Assembly (NCBI GenBank): GCA_001828595.1
Contig: MHZA01000030.1
Location: 1 to 34,765 of the forward strand
DNA from: Planctomycetes bacterium RIFCSPLOWO2_12_FULL_40_19
GTDB taxonomy: Bacteria > Planctomycetota > Brocadiia > Brocadiales > Scalinduaceae
DNA: 34,765 nucleotides
Reading direction: 5' to 3'
Below the pieces are notes generated by a model. That model was not told the origin of the DNA, did not search any database, and saw only the letters and a program-made list of their open reading frames with translations. This document shows, piece after piece, positions 1-8,172 of the stretch. The number at the start of each line of letters is the position of its first letter. The stretch's first letter is position 1. A program made the position numbers and the translations under genes.

Positions 1-80
1 ATAACATTATTTAATAGTTAAGTCATTAGGACTTGAACCCTTTTGTAAACAAGGATTGATTTGTATTGTATGAAGTGGCT

Positions 81-305
81 TTATTTCGACTCTAGCTTTT
101 TTTTTGCAAGACTCAGACTGGTTTTTGTTGATTTTGTGTATGGGTGTTCATTGCCTAATTTCACCCGTAATACTGATAATGCCTTCTCATAATACTCAAT
201 CGCCTTGCCGTATTGAGCTAAAGTGTAGAATGATTTGCCTGCATCATTTAAATAGGTTGAGTCAGTACCACCAGCTATGCTGTTGGTACTGACTTCAGAT
301 TTCAC
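81..305 (-). pseudogene. N-terminally truncated secreted TPR protein remnant
   Basis: The readable product is 74 residues, opening at a GTG codon. It holds one tetratricopeptide unit of the kinesin-light-chain-like kind (YGKAIEYYEKALSVLRVKLG followed by NEHP) and then a Lys-rich tail. The frame stays open upstream of the GTG back to a stop at 348-350. That extension reads IIPILSVFLCARP, which looks like the core of a signal peptide, but no ATG, GTG or TTG precedes it. The 3' end of the TumE-family gene at 341 overlaps this point. I infer the 3' remainder of a longer secreted TPR protein whose start was lost when the toxin module arrived. TPR units mediate protein-protein contacts, and no more specific function can be given. 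Confidence 0.5.
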
Positions 306-340
306 AGGGCGGGCGCAAAGGAAAACTGAGAGTATAGGGA

Positions 341-736
341 TTATTCTTTATGTTCCGAAATAAAAAGATTTTCAATTTCATTAATAATGTCTGATAACTC
401 CAGATGTTTTGATTCAATAATATTTCCATCTTCAAGGTGTTTATGGCAGGGAAATGTCTTTATATTTTTTGCTCTTGGGTCAGGGGCATTGTCATATCTG
501 AATAAATTATTAGAACCTTTTCTGTAATTATAGGCATATTTGTATTTTCCGATTCCTTTGTCAGTTTTCTCGATAAATTCTTTGAAATCAAGGATAGAAC
601 CGTTGCGAAATTCTATGAAGCCGGATATAAAGGCAATCTCATCGGCTTTTCTGTCAATATTCAAATTATAACTTGCTATTAAAGAACAGGAGTTGATGAT
701 TGATTCTTGCCTGGTGATGTAATCATTTATATTCAA
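341..736 (-). CDS. TumE-family (DUF6516) toxin-like protein
   Basis: A 131-residue protein with the block typical of the TumE/DUF6516 family: a tyrosine-rich strand (KYKYAYNYR) followed by LFRYDNAPDP and FPCHKHLEDG. I recognise the family from this RYDNAP...FPxHKH pattern. Family members are annotated as the toxin of a two-gene toxin-antitoxin module, with a target I do not know. The start is a TTG at 736. It is preceded by a GAGG Shine-Dalgarno sequence and lies inside the end of the upstream small gene, giving a 14-nt overlap that suggests translational coupling. The partner gene comes first in the transcript. The gene sits in a gene-poor, degenerate segment next to a truncated TPR gene, consistent with acquired DNA. 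Confidence 0.7.
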   Translation of the reverse strand: MNINDYITRQESIINSCSLIASYNLNIDRKADEIAFISGFIEFRNGSILDFKEFIEKTDKGIGKYKYAYNYRKGSNNLFRYDNAPDPRAKNIKTFPCHKHLEDGNIIESKHLELSDIINEIENLFISEHKE

Positions 737-998
737 ATGTTATATCCTCAAGAGATTTTAATTTCTCCTGCAGTTTTTTCAATGTTTCAAGCTCTCCTTC
801 CCATTCAACAAGAATTAAATCGTCTACTTTGCCGTAAAAAGAATTTCTGTCAAACTTCCCGTGTTTATTCTCAAAGTCTCTTAATTTAACCTGTGTTCTC
901 TGCGCTGCCTTTCTGAGCATCTCGATTTCTGTATGTATAGCTTCCTTTATCTTCTTTTTTGTCCAGTTATTGTCTGTCTCAACAGTAAGTTTTGTCAT
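723..998 (-). CDS. small partner (putative antitoxin) of the TumE-like protein
   Basis: A 91-residue, highly charged, largely helical protein with no recognised DNA-binding motif. Residues 12-50 and 65-90 are rich in Lys and Glu and probably form coiled-coil helices. It starts with ATG behind a strong AAGGAGG sequence 8 nt upstream and overlaps the following TumE-like gene by 14 nt, so the two form a bicistron. By gene order, size and overlap it is the likely antitoxin. That role is inferred from context, since the sequence alone gives no function. Confidence 0.6.
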   Translation of the reverse strand: MTKLTVETDNNWTKKKIKEAIHTEIEMLRKAAQRTQVKLRDFENKHGKFDRNSFYGKVDDLILVEWEGELETLKKLQEKLKSLEDITFEYK

Positions 999-1419
999 TT
1001 CTGCCGCCTCCTTATTCTATAATGTTAAACTTGACCCGAACGAATCTGAAAAAGTTTAGTTTTACGGCTTGCTTTTGAATTTCTTAATACGGCATTTTTA
1101 TTAAAGAAAAGATATGCTTCCTTTTTGGGATATCTTCTTTAGCCCCGAGAATATAAATATTACGACCTTAATAGGGCTATTAAACCCTTTTTATAGTCTT
1201 TCAGGCTTTTTTAGAATAGATAATTAAAATGTGATAAAAGCGATTCTTAACTGCTTCTTGTTCAGGGATATTATAAAAGAGTGGGGTTGTTTTGCAATAA
1301 AATTCATCTGGGAAAATTGGACGTTGATATACGCAGATGAACACGGAGGGTATAGGCAAAAAGACGGAAACAAGAAAGACAAATTCCGAGAATCAATGAC
1401 TAATGAACAGACTAGCTAA
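999..1419. other. gene-free stretch with degenerate repeat-like sequence
   Basis: No convincing gene. An open frame at 1231-1419 (plus) reads through the phrase IYADEHGG. I take this as part of a non-coding dispersed sequence, because its composition is unlike a protein and it has no ribosome binding site. Around 1142-1178 an AGCCC/GGGCT pair flanks an AT-rich core. The strong Shine-Dalgarno of the TumE partner lies at the left edge. Confidence 0.4.
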
Positions 1420-2538
1420 TCAAGCCGAAATATTCCTTGCCATCTCTATGCGTTTGGATATGGGCGGATGACTGTAAAAGAGTAATTCTACAAGTCTGTT
1501 TGGGGTTCTGTCTGCCAGGTTCTGTTCTGCCAGTTTGTCCATTGTAGAGATAAAGGCCTCCGGATCATTGGTCTTCTCAATCGCATATCTGTCACACGCC
1601 CTTTCAAACCTTCGGCTAATTGCATTCTGAATCGGCATCAGTATGAAACCCAAAACTCCCAAAACCATGCATATAACAGGAAATGCGGCGATATCATGTA
1701 TACTTTGATATCCAAATACCACTATCAGTTTTGACAGCACATAATGGCATAACGCAAACCCTAAACCACCTGTAATTGTACCAATCACTAACATTTTCCA
1801 TATATGACGATAAACGTGATGACCCAACTCGTGAGCAAATACGGATTTTATCTCAGCCAATGAATACGAGTCCAACAGTGTATCGCCCAGAAGCACTCTT
1901 CTGGTGCTTCCCATACCGGCAAGTGCGGCGTTTGCCTTCTTTGTATTTTTGCTTAGGTTAATCTTATAAACCCCCTGAATATTGATTCCCGTACCTTCTG
2001 CAAGTGATTCCAAACCCTCCGTAATCTCCTCATTTTCTATGGGCACGCTTTTGTAAAACAGGGGAAAAACAAGAACGGGAGCAAGTTTTGCCATAATAAT
2101 TGAGAAAAATATCCAGATAATGGTAACAAATATCCACCATGTGTTTGGGAAATTTCTGAGAAATATATACATTATCTCAACCAGAAGAACAAGAAGCGCC
2201 AGTGATATCAGAAACTTCTTTATTTCGTCCTTTACCCACCCAAGAAATTTCTGATTTGATAATTTAAAGATGTGTTCTAAAACAAAGCCTCCATAAAAAC
2301 TCAAGGGGATTGTGATAATATCAATAATTATTACAAAGACTAAAATATAAAGCGCTATCAAGAGGTATTGATTGACCGTAATTAGTGAGATAAGATGTTT
2401 CAGGATGTTTGAGCCAAACAGGCACATGAACACTAAATATATCAGCGCTACTATTATGCCGTTAATGGCTAATATATGTTTTTGCAAAGAATATTTCTTT
2501 GATAATTCTATGGATTGATTTTTTATGTTATCAGACAT
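1420..2538 (-). CDS. M48-family (Ste24-like) membrane zinc metallopeptidase
   Basis: A 372-residue integral membrane protease. The zinc-binding HELGH motif is at residues 236-240, within SVFAHELGHHVYRH, and the downstream third-ligand region is ERACDRYA (312-319). Hydrophobic segments near 22-42, 57-85, 108-128, 134-160, 248-275 and 284-304 fit the multi-helix topology of the Ste24/CAAX prenyl protease branch. In bacteria this branch acts in membrane-protein turnover and stress responses rather than prenyl processing. Length and motif order are normal. The gene stands alone: a short spacer with a palindrome separates it from the PfkB kinase gene upstream. The precise substrate is unknown. Confidence 0.9.
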   Translation of the reverse strand: MSDNIKNQSIELSKKYSLQKHILAINGIIVALIYLVFMCLFGSNILKHLISLITVNQYLLIALYILVFVIIIDIITIPLSFYGGFVLEHIFKLSNQKFLGWVKDEIKKFLISLALLVLLVEIMYIFLRNFPNTWWIFVTIIWIFFSIIMAKLAPVLVFPLFYKSVPIENEEITEGLESLAEGTGINIQGVYKINLSKNTKKANAALAGMGSTRRVLLGDTLLDSYSLAEIKSVFAHELGHHVYRHIWKMLVIGTITGGLGFALCHYVLSKLIVVFGYQSIHDIAAFPVICMVLGVLGFILMPIQNAISRRFERACDRYAIEKTNDPEAFISTMDKLAEQNLADRTPNRLVELLFYSHPPISKRIEMARNISA

Positions 2539-2610
2539 TTATTTCTGCCACTAAGTCACAAAATGATGGTTAGTAGATAAAAGTAACGATGCCTACCGAT
2601 ACATTACTAG

Positions 2611-2632
2611 ATTCCCGATCGGTGTCGGGAAT
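2611..2632. repeat. short palindromic repeat, perfect 8-bp stem
   Basis: ATTCCCGA at 2611-2618 pairs perfectly with TCGGGAAT at 2625-2632 across a 6-nt loop. It lies in the spacer between the PfkB kinase gene and the M48 protease gene. No T-run follows on either strand, so it is more like a dispersed REP-type palindrome than an intrinsic terminator. Confidence 0.55.
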
Positions 2633-2675
2633 GACAAAATGAAGCTTAGCACTGCCAGCGGGGCTTTGCGGTGAA

Positions 2676-3581
2676 TTATATGTTTTCTTCCTCCAGGAAT
2701 ACTTCTACTTCCCTGAAATCGGGAATTGCCGTCCTGCCCCCAACCTTTCTGCACTTGAGTGCTGCCGTTGCAGAGGCAAATCTCATTGTATTATTCAAAT
2801 CCCATCTCTGCAGCAATCCAAATATGAATGCGCCATGAAATACATCGCCACACCCGGTTGTGTCTACAGCCTTAACCTTGAACGCCGGTTGGTAAAAATA
2901 GCTTTTTTTAGAAACACTTATACTTCCCTTTTCGCCCAGAGTTACTATTACGGCCCTGGCGCCAACTTCCAACAGCTCCATTGCAGCTGCTTTGGGATTG
3001 TTACCATTGTAATATTGCCTGGCAAAATCTTCAGAAGCAATAAAGTAATCAGACATTTTGATAAGTTCCAGAGAACCCTCCCTCATGCTGCCCGCATCCA
3101 CGACAACCGTTACTCCCGCATCTCTGGCGCATTTAGCAGCCTCAAGGGAACAGTCTTTCATAAGTCCATCCAGGTGCAATACTCTTGCTGTGCTTATCAA
3201 ATTCCTGTTCACCTCGTCCGGTCTTAATGGTGTAACGGTTGCTTCAGACCAGAAAATAGTTCTCTTTCCGGTTTCCTTTTCTATTGCGATAAAAGCAAAT
3301 TGAGATCTTTTGCCCTTTTCGACAACAATATTGTCTATATTTACAAATTCGCTTGTTAAGCTTTCTTTAATAAGGTCACCAAAATAATCGTCAGATATCT
3401 TCCCGATAAATGCAGTTCTGGCTCCCAGCCTGGACAACGTAACCATAGCCGTTGCCACCGGTCCTCCACCCTGAACAGTGAGATCTCTGACTTCCTCCTT
3501 CTCGTTGATATCCGGATATTGTCCAACAACCCCCAGATAATCAACACAGCATTGCCCTAATCCAACGACATCATAAGTCAA
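2676..3581 (-). CDS. PfkB/ribokinase-family carbohydrate kinase
   Basis: A 301-residue cytosolic kinase of the ribokinase fold. It has the N-terminal glycine-rich substrate-binding signature (QGGGPVATA, 37-45, then LSRLGARTAFIGKISDD) and the C-terminal signature DTTGCGDVFHGAF (240-252). The last Asp of DTTGCGD (D246) is the expected catalytic base. The usual second motif is DTxGAGD, and here the Ala is Cys. The family phosphorylates sugars or nucleosides with ATP, but the substrate cannot be read from the sequence. The start codon overlaps the bioB stop by 4 nt (ATGA), so it is translated together with bioB. Why a sugar kinase is coupled to biotin synthase is unclear. Confidence 0.88.
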   Translation of the reverse strand: MTYDVVGLGQCCVDYLGVVGQYPDINEKEEVRDLTVQGGGPVATAMVTLSRLGARTAFIGKISDDYFGDLIKESLTSEFVNIDNIVVEKGKRSQFAFIAIEKETGKRTIFWSEATVTPLRPDEVNRNLISTARVLHLDGLMKDCSLEAAKCARDAGVTVVVDAGSMREGSLELIKMSDYFIASEDFARQYYNGNNPKAAAMELLEVGARAVIVTLGEKGSISVSKKSYFYQPAFKVKAVDTTGCGDVFHGAFIFGLLQRWDLNNTMRFASATAALKCRKVGGRTAIPDFREVEVFLEEENI

Positions 3582-4576
3582 GGGTTTTGCCCATCTCTTC
3601 CTTCATATATCAGCCCCAAATCTTTTATCATTTGTAAATCATCAACCGGAGCCTTACCCCTCGTAGTAAGGTAATCCCCTATCATTGTGCTGTTAGCCCC
3701 TGCGTAAAACATCCAGCTCTGCACGTCACGCAGATTCTCTTCTCTGCCTCCCGCAACCTTTAACTCTTTATCAGGAAATATATGACGGAAAACAGCTATA
3801 ATTTTTAAAATCTCCATAGGTTCTAAAGGACTTTCCAGAGAGGAGGGCGTTCCCTTTACCGGACTAAGGAAATTCAGAGGTATTGCGTCTACATCAAGCT
3901 CTTTCAGCCTGAAAGCCAGGTCTAACCTGTCTTCAGCGCTCTCACCAACGCCAAAGATCCCACCGCTGCAAATCTTCAGACCCGCTTCTTTTGCAACCTT
4001 AATTGTCTCCACTCTATCCTTATATGTATGCGTTGTGCAAATATTTGGATAGTATGCCTCTGATGTTTCAAGATTGTGGTTAATCATCTCTACTCCACTT
4101 GAAACCAGCTTCTTAGCCATTTTACTCGTAATTGTACCTATTGACGTATGAATGGGAGGGCCATCTTTCTTCGATAATTCATATGCGTCTTCACATATCC
4201 TGTCGAAATCGTCACTGCCATCCAGACTATATCCACTTGTTACAACACCGACACAATTTGATTTATATTTCTTTCCTCTTTCTACTGCCCCCGCAATCTG
4301 CTCTTTTTCCACTAATGGAAAATTTGATATATCCGTTTGGTAACGACTGGATTGAGAGCAGAATCTGCAATCTTCGGGACAACTCCCCTGCCTGGCGCTT
4401 ATTATTGAACACAAACTGATTACGTTTTTAAATGAATTGTATCGTATACGGTTTGCCCAATAAAGCAGGTCATATATTTCATTCCCGCTTATCCCCATCA
4501 GGAAATGAGCTTCATCACAGGATATTCCTTTTCCCTGTAGCACTCTATTTGCAATCTTTTCTATCTTTGTATTCAT
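3578..4576 (-). CDS. bioB: biotin synthase
   Basis: A 332-residue radical SAM enzyme that inserts sulfur into dethiobiotin, the last step of biotin synthesis. The [4Fe-4S]-SAM cysteines are C66, C70 and C73 in GSCPEDCRFCSQSS. Downstream motifs are those of BioB: NHNLETSEAYYPNICTTHTY, then SGGIFGVGES, then PLNFLSPVKGTP, with Arg/Cys positions for the auxiliary 2Fe-2S cluster expected in this fold. Length is normal. No other bio gene is in the window. The gene is first in a two-gene unit with a PfkB kinase that overlaps it by 4 nt. Confidence 0.97.
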   Translation of the reverse strand: MNTKIEKIANRVLQGKGISCDEAHFLMGISGNEIYDLLYWANRIRYNSFKNVISLCSIISARQGSCPEDCRFCSQSSRYQTDISNFPLVEKEQIAGAVERGKKYKSNCVGVVTSGYSLDGSDDFDRICEDAYELSKKDGPPIHTSIGTITSKMAKKLVSSGVEMINHNLETSEAYYPNICTTHTYKDRVETIKVAKEAGLKICSGGIFGVGESAEDRLDLAFRLKELDVDAIPLNFLSPVKGTPSSLESPLEPMEILKIIAVFRHIFPDKELKVAGGREENLRDVQSWMFYAGANSTMIGDYLTTRGKAPVDDLQMIKDLGLIYEGRDGQNP

Positions 4577-4584
4577 GTAATAAA

Positions 4585-4641
4585 GGTAGATTCGCCCTGC
4601 GGTGTAATATAGTAGCTCTGCTCCACAGGGCTTAATCCACC
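4585..4641. repeat. REP-like imperfect hairpin upstream of bioB
   Basis: GCCCTGCGG (4594-4602) faces CCACAGGGC (4623-4631). Just outside, GGTAGATT (4585-4592) faces AATCCACC (4634-4641), one mismatch in each arm pair. The element fills most of the spacer between the TIM-barrel-like gene and bioB. There is no U-tract. Its shape suggests a dispersed palindromic repeat, which may also act as an RNA hairpin in a read-through transcript. Confidence 0.5.
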
Positions 4642-4678
4642 CTACACGTTATATTAATTAGAATTCGTTTGTAGATAT

Positions 4679-5692
4679 TTATTGCTGTTGTAGAGTTTTG
4701 TACTCTTTACTAATTTTGTTCCACACAATCTCAGGGCGGTCGGAGCTGATATATGTCATACAGGCGCCCCCCTCAAAACACCAGGCGGCAATATTTCTCA
4801 CCCCTGAATCAAAAGCCGTCTTAATGGCAGTAGATACCTCTTCTTCTCTCCCTTCCGGAACCCTGAACCCCTGTATCCATATCTGAGGTTCTTTGTTGTG
4901 AGTTTCACACAGGCGTACTACCTCACGGGAAACTTTCTCTACAAAATCATTCACATTTTCTTTATAAGCAAACCAATATGGATCACTTCCAAATATATCA
5001 ATGTTTTTTAACTTAACCAGTTTTTCCCACTGATATATCCCATATTTAGGCTCGCTTATTGGGAAAACACAAACTGCATTCTTTAATCCTTTTTGTGAAG
5101 AAATATCTGATAAATATTCTAAAAAATTCAGGATAGTTTCCTGTCTGAACTCCATTACTTGATCCGTAAACTCCAGGGGCATTTCATATCCATAACAGTT
5201 TTTAAAGATGTCTTTGCACGTATTACACGTACACCCCCATATTATTTTTGTTTTAGCAAACAATTCAGTAAATTCTCCATAGAACAGATGAGGCTCATCC
5301 CAAAAGACGCCTTCCGCCCCTGTACTTGCCGCATGTTCTACCCACTGAGACATCTTTTCTCTGAAGGCTCTTGAATTTATGCACGCCTTATTTACATTAA
5401 TTTCGCCTTCTGCAAAACTCAGCTTCTGCCTTGCTTCCGGAAACAGTTTTACAAACGTAGAAAATGATTCGCCGCCAAAAACCCTGCCAATCCCCCATGG
5501 ATCGAGAAAGACCTCCAACCCAACCTCCCTGCTCACTTTAACTATGTCAACCATGGTTTGAGAATGATAAGTAATATCGTGTTCACTCATAGTATGAACA
5601 ACACTATTACACCCATCATTTATCATTTTCTCCATGTCAGTTCTGACATGTTTTAATGTCCTGTTACCAAAATAACTGGCACCTAATTTCAT
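4679..5692 (-). CDS. unrecognised TIM-barrel-like protein with CxCxxC motif
   Basis: I do not recognise a named family for this 337-residue cytosolic protein (no signal peptide or membrane segment). The alternation of strand-like blocks ending in acids resembles a glycoside-hydrolase-type (beta/alpha)8 barrel: EVFLDPWGIGRVFGG (60-74), GVFWDEPHLF (128-137), AVCVFPISEP (206-215), NIDIFGSDPYWF (230-241), QIWIQGFRVPEG (270-281) and IAAWCFEGGA (301-310). The acids in WDEP (132-133) and GSDP are catalytic candidates. CTCNTC at 154-159 plus C166 forms a possible metal site between barrel strands, which is unusual for a glycosidase. It is upstream of bioB on the same strand, separated by a REP-like hairpin. 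Function is unknown, and hydrolase is only a fold-level guess. Confidence 0.6.
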   Translation of the reverse strand: MKLGASYFGNRTLKHVRTDMEKMINDGCNSVVHTMSEHDITYHSQTMVDIVKVSREVGLEVFLDPWGIGRVFGGESFSTFVKLFPEARQKLSFAEGEINVNKACINSRAFREKMSQWVEHAASTGAEGVFWDEPHLFYGEFTELFAKTKIIWGCTCNTCKDIFKNCYGYEMPLEFTDQVMEFRQETILNFLEYLSDISSQKGLKNAVCVFPISEPKYGIYQWEKLVKLKNIDIFGSDPYWFAYKENVNDFVEKVSREVVRLCETHNKEPQIWIQGFRVPEGREEEVSTAIKTAFDSGVRNIAAWCFEGGACMTYISSDRPEIVWNKISKEYKTLQQQ

Positions 5693-5757
5693 TTATACTA
5701 AGCCTCTCTTAATACTTTGAATAAATTTAACACCCTGCTGGCTAACTACTATAATCA

Positions 5758-5810
5758 CGTGTAGCGGAAACCTTGCTGCCCGAAAGACAGGTCAGGCGGG
5801 CAGGTTTTCA
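5758..5810. repeat. composite palindromic repeat (two repeat families abutting)
   Basis: CTGCCCG (5776-5782) pairs perfectly with CGGGCAG (5797-5803), with AAACC and GTTTT extending the stem outside. Inside are CAGGCGGG and CTGCCCGAA, the same words found in the 26-nt repeats at 14690 and 15043. The left flank GTAGCGGAAACCTT recurs in the MITE-like element at 26310-26489. This appears to be a relic where two dispersed repeat families meet. Confidence 0.55.
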
Positions 5811-6342
5811 CCTCCATGCGTTTGGTAAGCATAAACGATCATAAAAAAATAATAGTACTTCTAAGAAATAATTCTGTCAAGAGAATCTATATCGATGGGT
5901 TATACATTAATATAAATTTATACTTGAATTAAATAATTACATTTGATATAAGATGGCTGTAAAAGGTTCTGCAGTGTACGTGATAGAAGCAAAATATTTT
6001 TAAAACCTACAAGCGTCTAACAGGGAGCTTTTTTTGGCTGGCCTTTTTCTTTACTTAATGTGGAGAATGGTTAACAAAGGGTGCCCACCTTGAAAAAGGG
6101 TTGACGAAAAAATTCTTCACACGGCATTAGCGGAGCCTTTTATTCTTATATCAATTCTTTCATTCAGTACATTTTAATGCCCACACAAGTACAAAAATGG
6201 TTGCGTAAAACAGGAATGTAAATTCTGTATTAGAGTATACTGCAATCTCACATACCCAGGATTTGAAAATACACTTAATAAAATACTGAAAAAGCAATCA
6301 AAACAGCATCAAAATAATTCCAAAGATTATTATAAAAAGTAC

Positions 6343-6371
6343 TTGACAAATCTAAATAACACAATTATATT
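6343..6371 (+). promoter_or_regulatory. sigma70-type promoter candidate for exonuclease-coaE-rho
   Basis: TTGACA (6343-6348) is a perfect -35 box. It is followed after 17 nt by TATATT (6366-6371), one mismatch from TATAAT. It points toward the exonuclease gene, about 320 nt upstream of its GTG start. Confidence 0.5.
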
Positions 6372-6692
6372 ATTGGTGTTTTATACATCTATTTTACATC
6401 AAAAGAAGTATTCAACATCCCCTGGCACAGAATCTTACAAAATTCTTAATTTCTGCGTATTCATGAGAAATTAAAATATCTGGTGCTAAAATACAAAAGT
6501 AAAGTGAATCCTGGAAACTTGTAAATCAGTACTATTCTGCATATTAGAACAAATGAGTTGATAAAACATAAGCAAAGATCACCAGAAAACCTTTTCTAGT
6601 AGAATCCTCTCTAAATAATTGCTTATTTCCAAATAGATGAATAACTCTTAAAATCAGTATCGACTATTCAAATCTCATTTAGCCATACATAA

Positions 6693-7547
6693 GTGTCAAA
6701 GAATTTCTTTATTATAGATGGACATTCGCAATTATACCAGGCTTACTATGCAATCACTGGATTAACGACACCATCAGGTCAACCAATTAATGCAGTGTAT
6801 GGTTTTACGAGGATGTTACGTAAAATTCTGAAGGAGGACAAGCCCTCTTACATGGCAATAGCTTTTGATTCCAAGGGACCTACATTCAGACACTTAGAGT
6901 ATAAAGAATATAAAATTCACAGAAAAACTACGCCGGACGACCTGATCTCTCAAATACCTCTTATGTATGACGTAATAAATGCCTACAATATACCATTTTA
7001 TGCTATTCAGGGCTACGAAGCTGATGACATAATAGGAACCATTTCCAAGAAATTGTCTAAAGGGAAGATTGAATGTACTATTATAACAACAGACAAGGAT
7101 ATGGAACAGTTGATTGATAAATATATAAAGATTTTCAACCCCAGAAAGAAAGAGATAAATGATTTAGAGAAGATGCGTAAAGAAAAGGGAATTGAACCGG
7201 AAAATGTTATAGACATTCTGGCTCTCGGGGGAGACTCCAGCGATAATATCCCCGGTATTCCCGGTATCGGCTATAAGACTGCTTTAAATCTCATTAGAGA
7301 ATGGAAATCATTGGAAAATGTATTAGCAAATGTTGACAAAATAAATGGCAAGAAAAAGCAGGAAAACTTATTGAAGTATATAGAGTCGGCCAGGCTCTCT
7401 AAAAGACTGGCAACTATAAATACAGAAGTCCCGTTGGATTTTAGTCTCGAATCCTGCCGTTTGACAAATTTCGACAATATCAAGCTTAATGAATTATTTA
7501 CCAAATACGGCTTTAACTCATTCCTTACTGAAAATCATGATAATTGA
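6693..7547 (+). CDS. stand-alone 5'-3' exonuclease (PolA N-terminal domain type)
   Basis: A 284-residue flap/5'-3' exonuclease homologous to the first domain of DNA polymerase I. It would remove RNA primers and flaps during replication and repair. Metal-binding acids are visible: D9 (FIIDGH), D59 (AFDSKG), EADD (109-112), TTDKD (132-136) and GGDSSDN (179-185), followed by the helix-hairpin-helix GIPGIGYKTA. The protein ends shortly after the exonuclease C-terminal helices, and the coaE ATG follows the stop directly, so there is no 3'-5' exonuclease or polymerase domain. The start is a GTG with no clear Shine-Dalgarno. I recall polA-coaE-rho as a frequent gene order, so this may be polA reduced to its nuclease. 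The polymerase would then be encoded elsewhere. Confidence 0.92.
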   Translation: MSKNFFIIDGHSQLYQAYYAITGLTTPSGQPINAVYGFTRMLRKILKEDKPSYMAIAFDSKGPTFRHLEYKEYKIHRKTTPDDLISQIPLMYDVINAYNIPFYAIQGYEADDIIGTISKKLSKGKIECTIITTDKDMEQLIDKYIKIFNPRKKEINDLEKMRKEKGIEPENVIDILALGGDSSDNIPGIPGIGYKTALNLIREWKSLENVLANVDKINGKKKQENLLKYIESARLSKRLATINTEVPLDFSLESCRLTNFDNIKLNELFTKYGFNSFLTENHDN

Positions 7548-8159
7548 ATGAAGCAAAGGGTGAAGGTAATTGGTATCGCTGGTGGTATAGCAAGTGGAAA
7601 AAGTACAACAGCAAAAATGCTGGAATCATTGGGAGCAAATATTATCGACGCTGACAAGATTTGCCATCGGCTCATTAATACTAAAGATATAGTACAAAAA
7701 ATCACTGATAGATGGGGAGATCATTTAAAAGACGAGCATGGTAAAATAGAAAGGCACAAACTCGGGAAAATCGTATTCGCAGATAAAAAAGAGCTATCCG
7801 CATTAAATAAAATAATACACCCAAAGGTAATAAATCGAATTAAAAGCCGAATTGCTAACCTTAAGGACAAAGCGACAGCAAAGGCAATAGTTCTAGATGC
7901 CGCTCTGTTAGTGGAATCAAACTTAATAGACATCTGTGACATTATGCTATTTGTCAATACCAAAAAGAGTACATGCAAGACAAGAGTACAAAAAAGTCGA
8001 AAGTGGCCTTTAGATGAAATAACCAAAAGAGAAAAATTCCAAGATTCATTACGGAGAAAAAGGGAAATTGCAGACATTGTTATTAACAATAACCAGTCTC
8101 AAGCGGATACATTAAAACAAGTTAAAGATTTTTGGCGTCAATTTATAACTAAAAAGTAA
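7548..8159 (+). CDS. coaE: dephospho-CoA kinase
   Basis: A 203-residue P-loop kinase performing the last step of coenzyme A synthesis, phosphorylation of the ribose 3'-hydroxyl of dephospho-CoA. The Walker A is [12 protein letters not shown] (9-20), followed by the CoaE-typical [14 protein letters not shown], then [18 protein letters not shown], and [12 protein letters not shown] for the central domain. Length is normal. The start ATG abuts the stop of the exonuclease gene with no spacer, so translation is probably coupled, and rho follows 13 nt downstream. The three genes are likely one operon. Confidence 0.95.
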   Translation: MKQRVKVIGIAGGIASGKSTTAKMLESLGANIIDADKICHRLINTKDIVQKITDRWGDHLKDEHGKIERHKLGKIVFADKKELSALNKIIHPKVINRIKSRIANLKDKATAKAIVLDAALLVESNLIDICDIMLFVNTKKSTCKTRVQKSRKWPLDEITKREKFQDSLRRKREIADIVINNNQSQADTLKQVKDFWRQFITKK

Positions 8160-8172
8160 TTTGGAGAATAAC

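Larger units (their letters stand above)
5693..6692. other. 1-kb AT-rich gene-free region
   Basis: No gene or RNA family is recognised. The left end contains the repeat block at about 5758-5810. The right part has a promoter-like pair at 6343-6371 facing the exonuclease gene, leaving a possible 5' leader of roughly 310 nt. The remainder is AT-rich and has no recognisable riboswitch core. It separates two divergent gene blocks. Confidence 0.5.

Noticed and set aside
25-50. tRNA T-arm-like sequence (GGACTTGAACCC) at the left end
   Set aside because: The flanking bases do not form a T-stem, and no acceptor, D or anticodon arms can be found on either strand.
1231-1419. 62-residue open frame with IYADEHGG
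   Set aside because: No ribosome binding site and unlike any protein; reads as part of a degenerate dispersed sequence.
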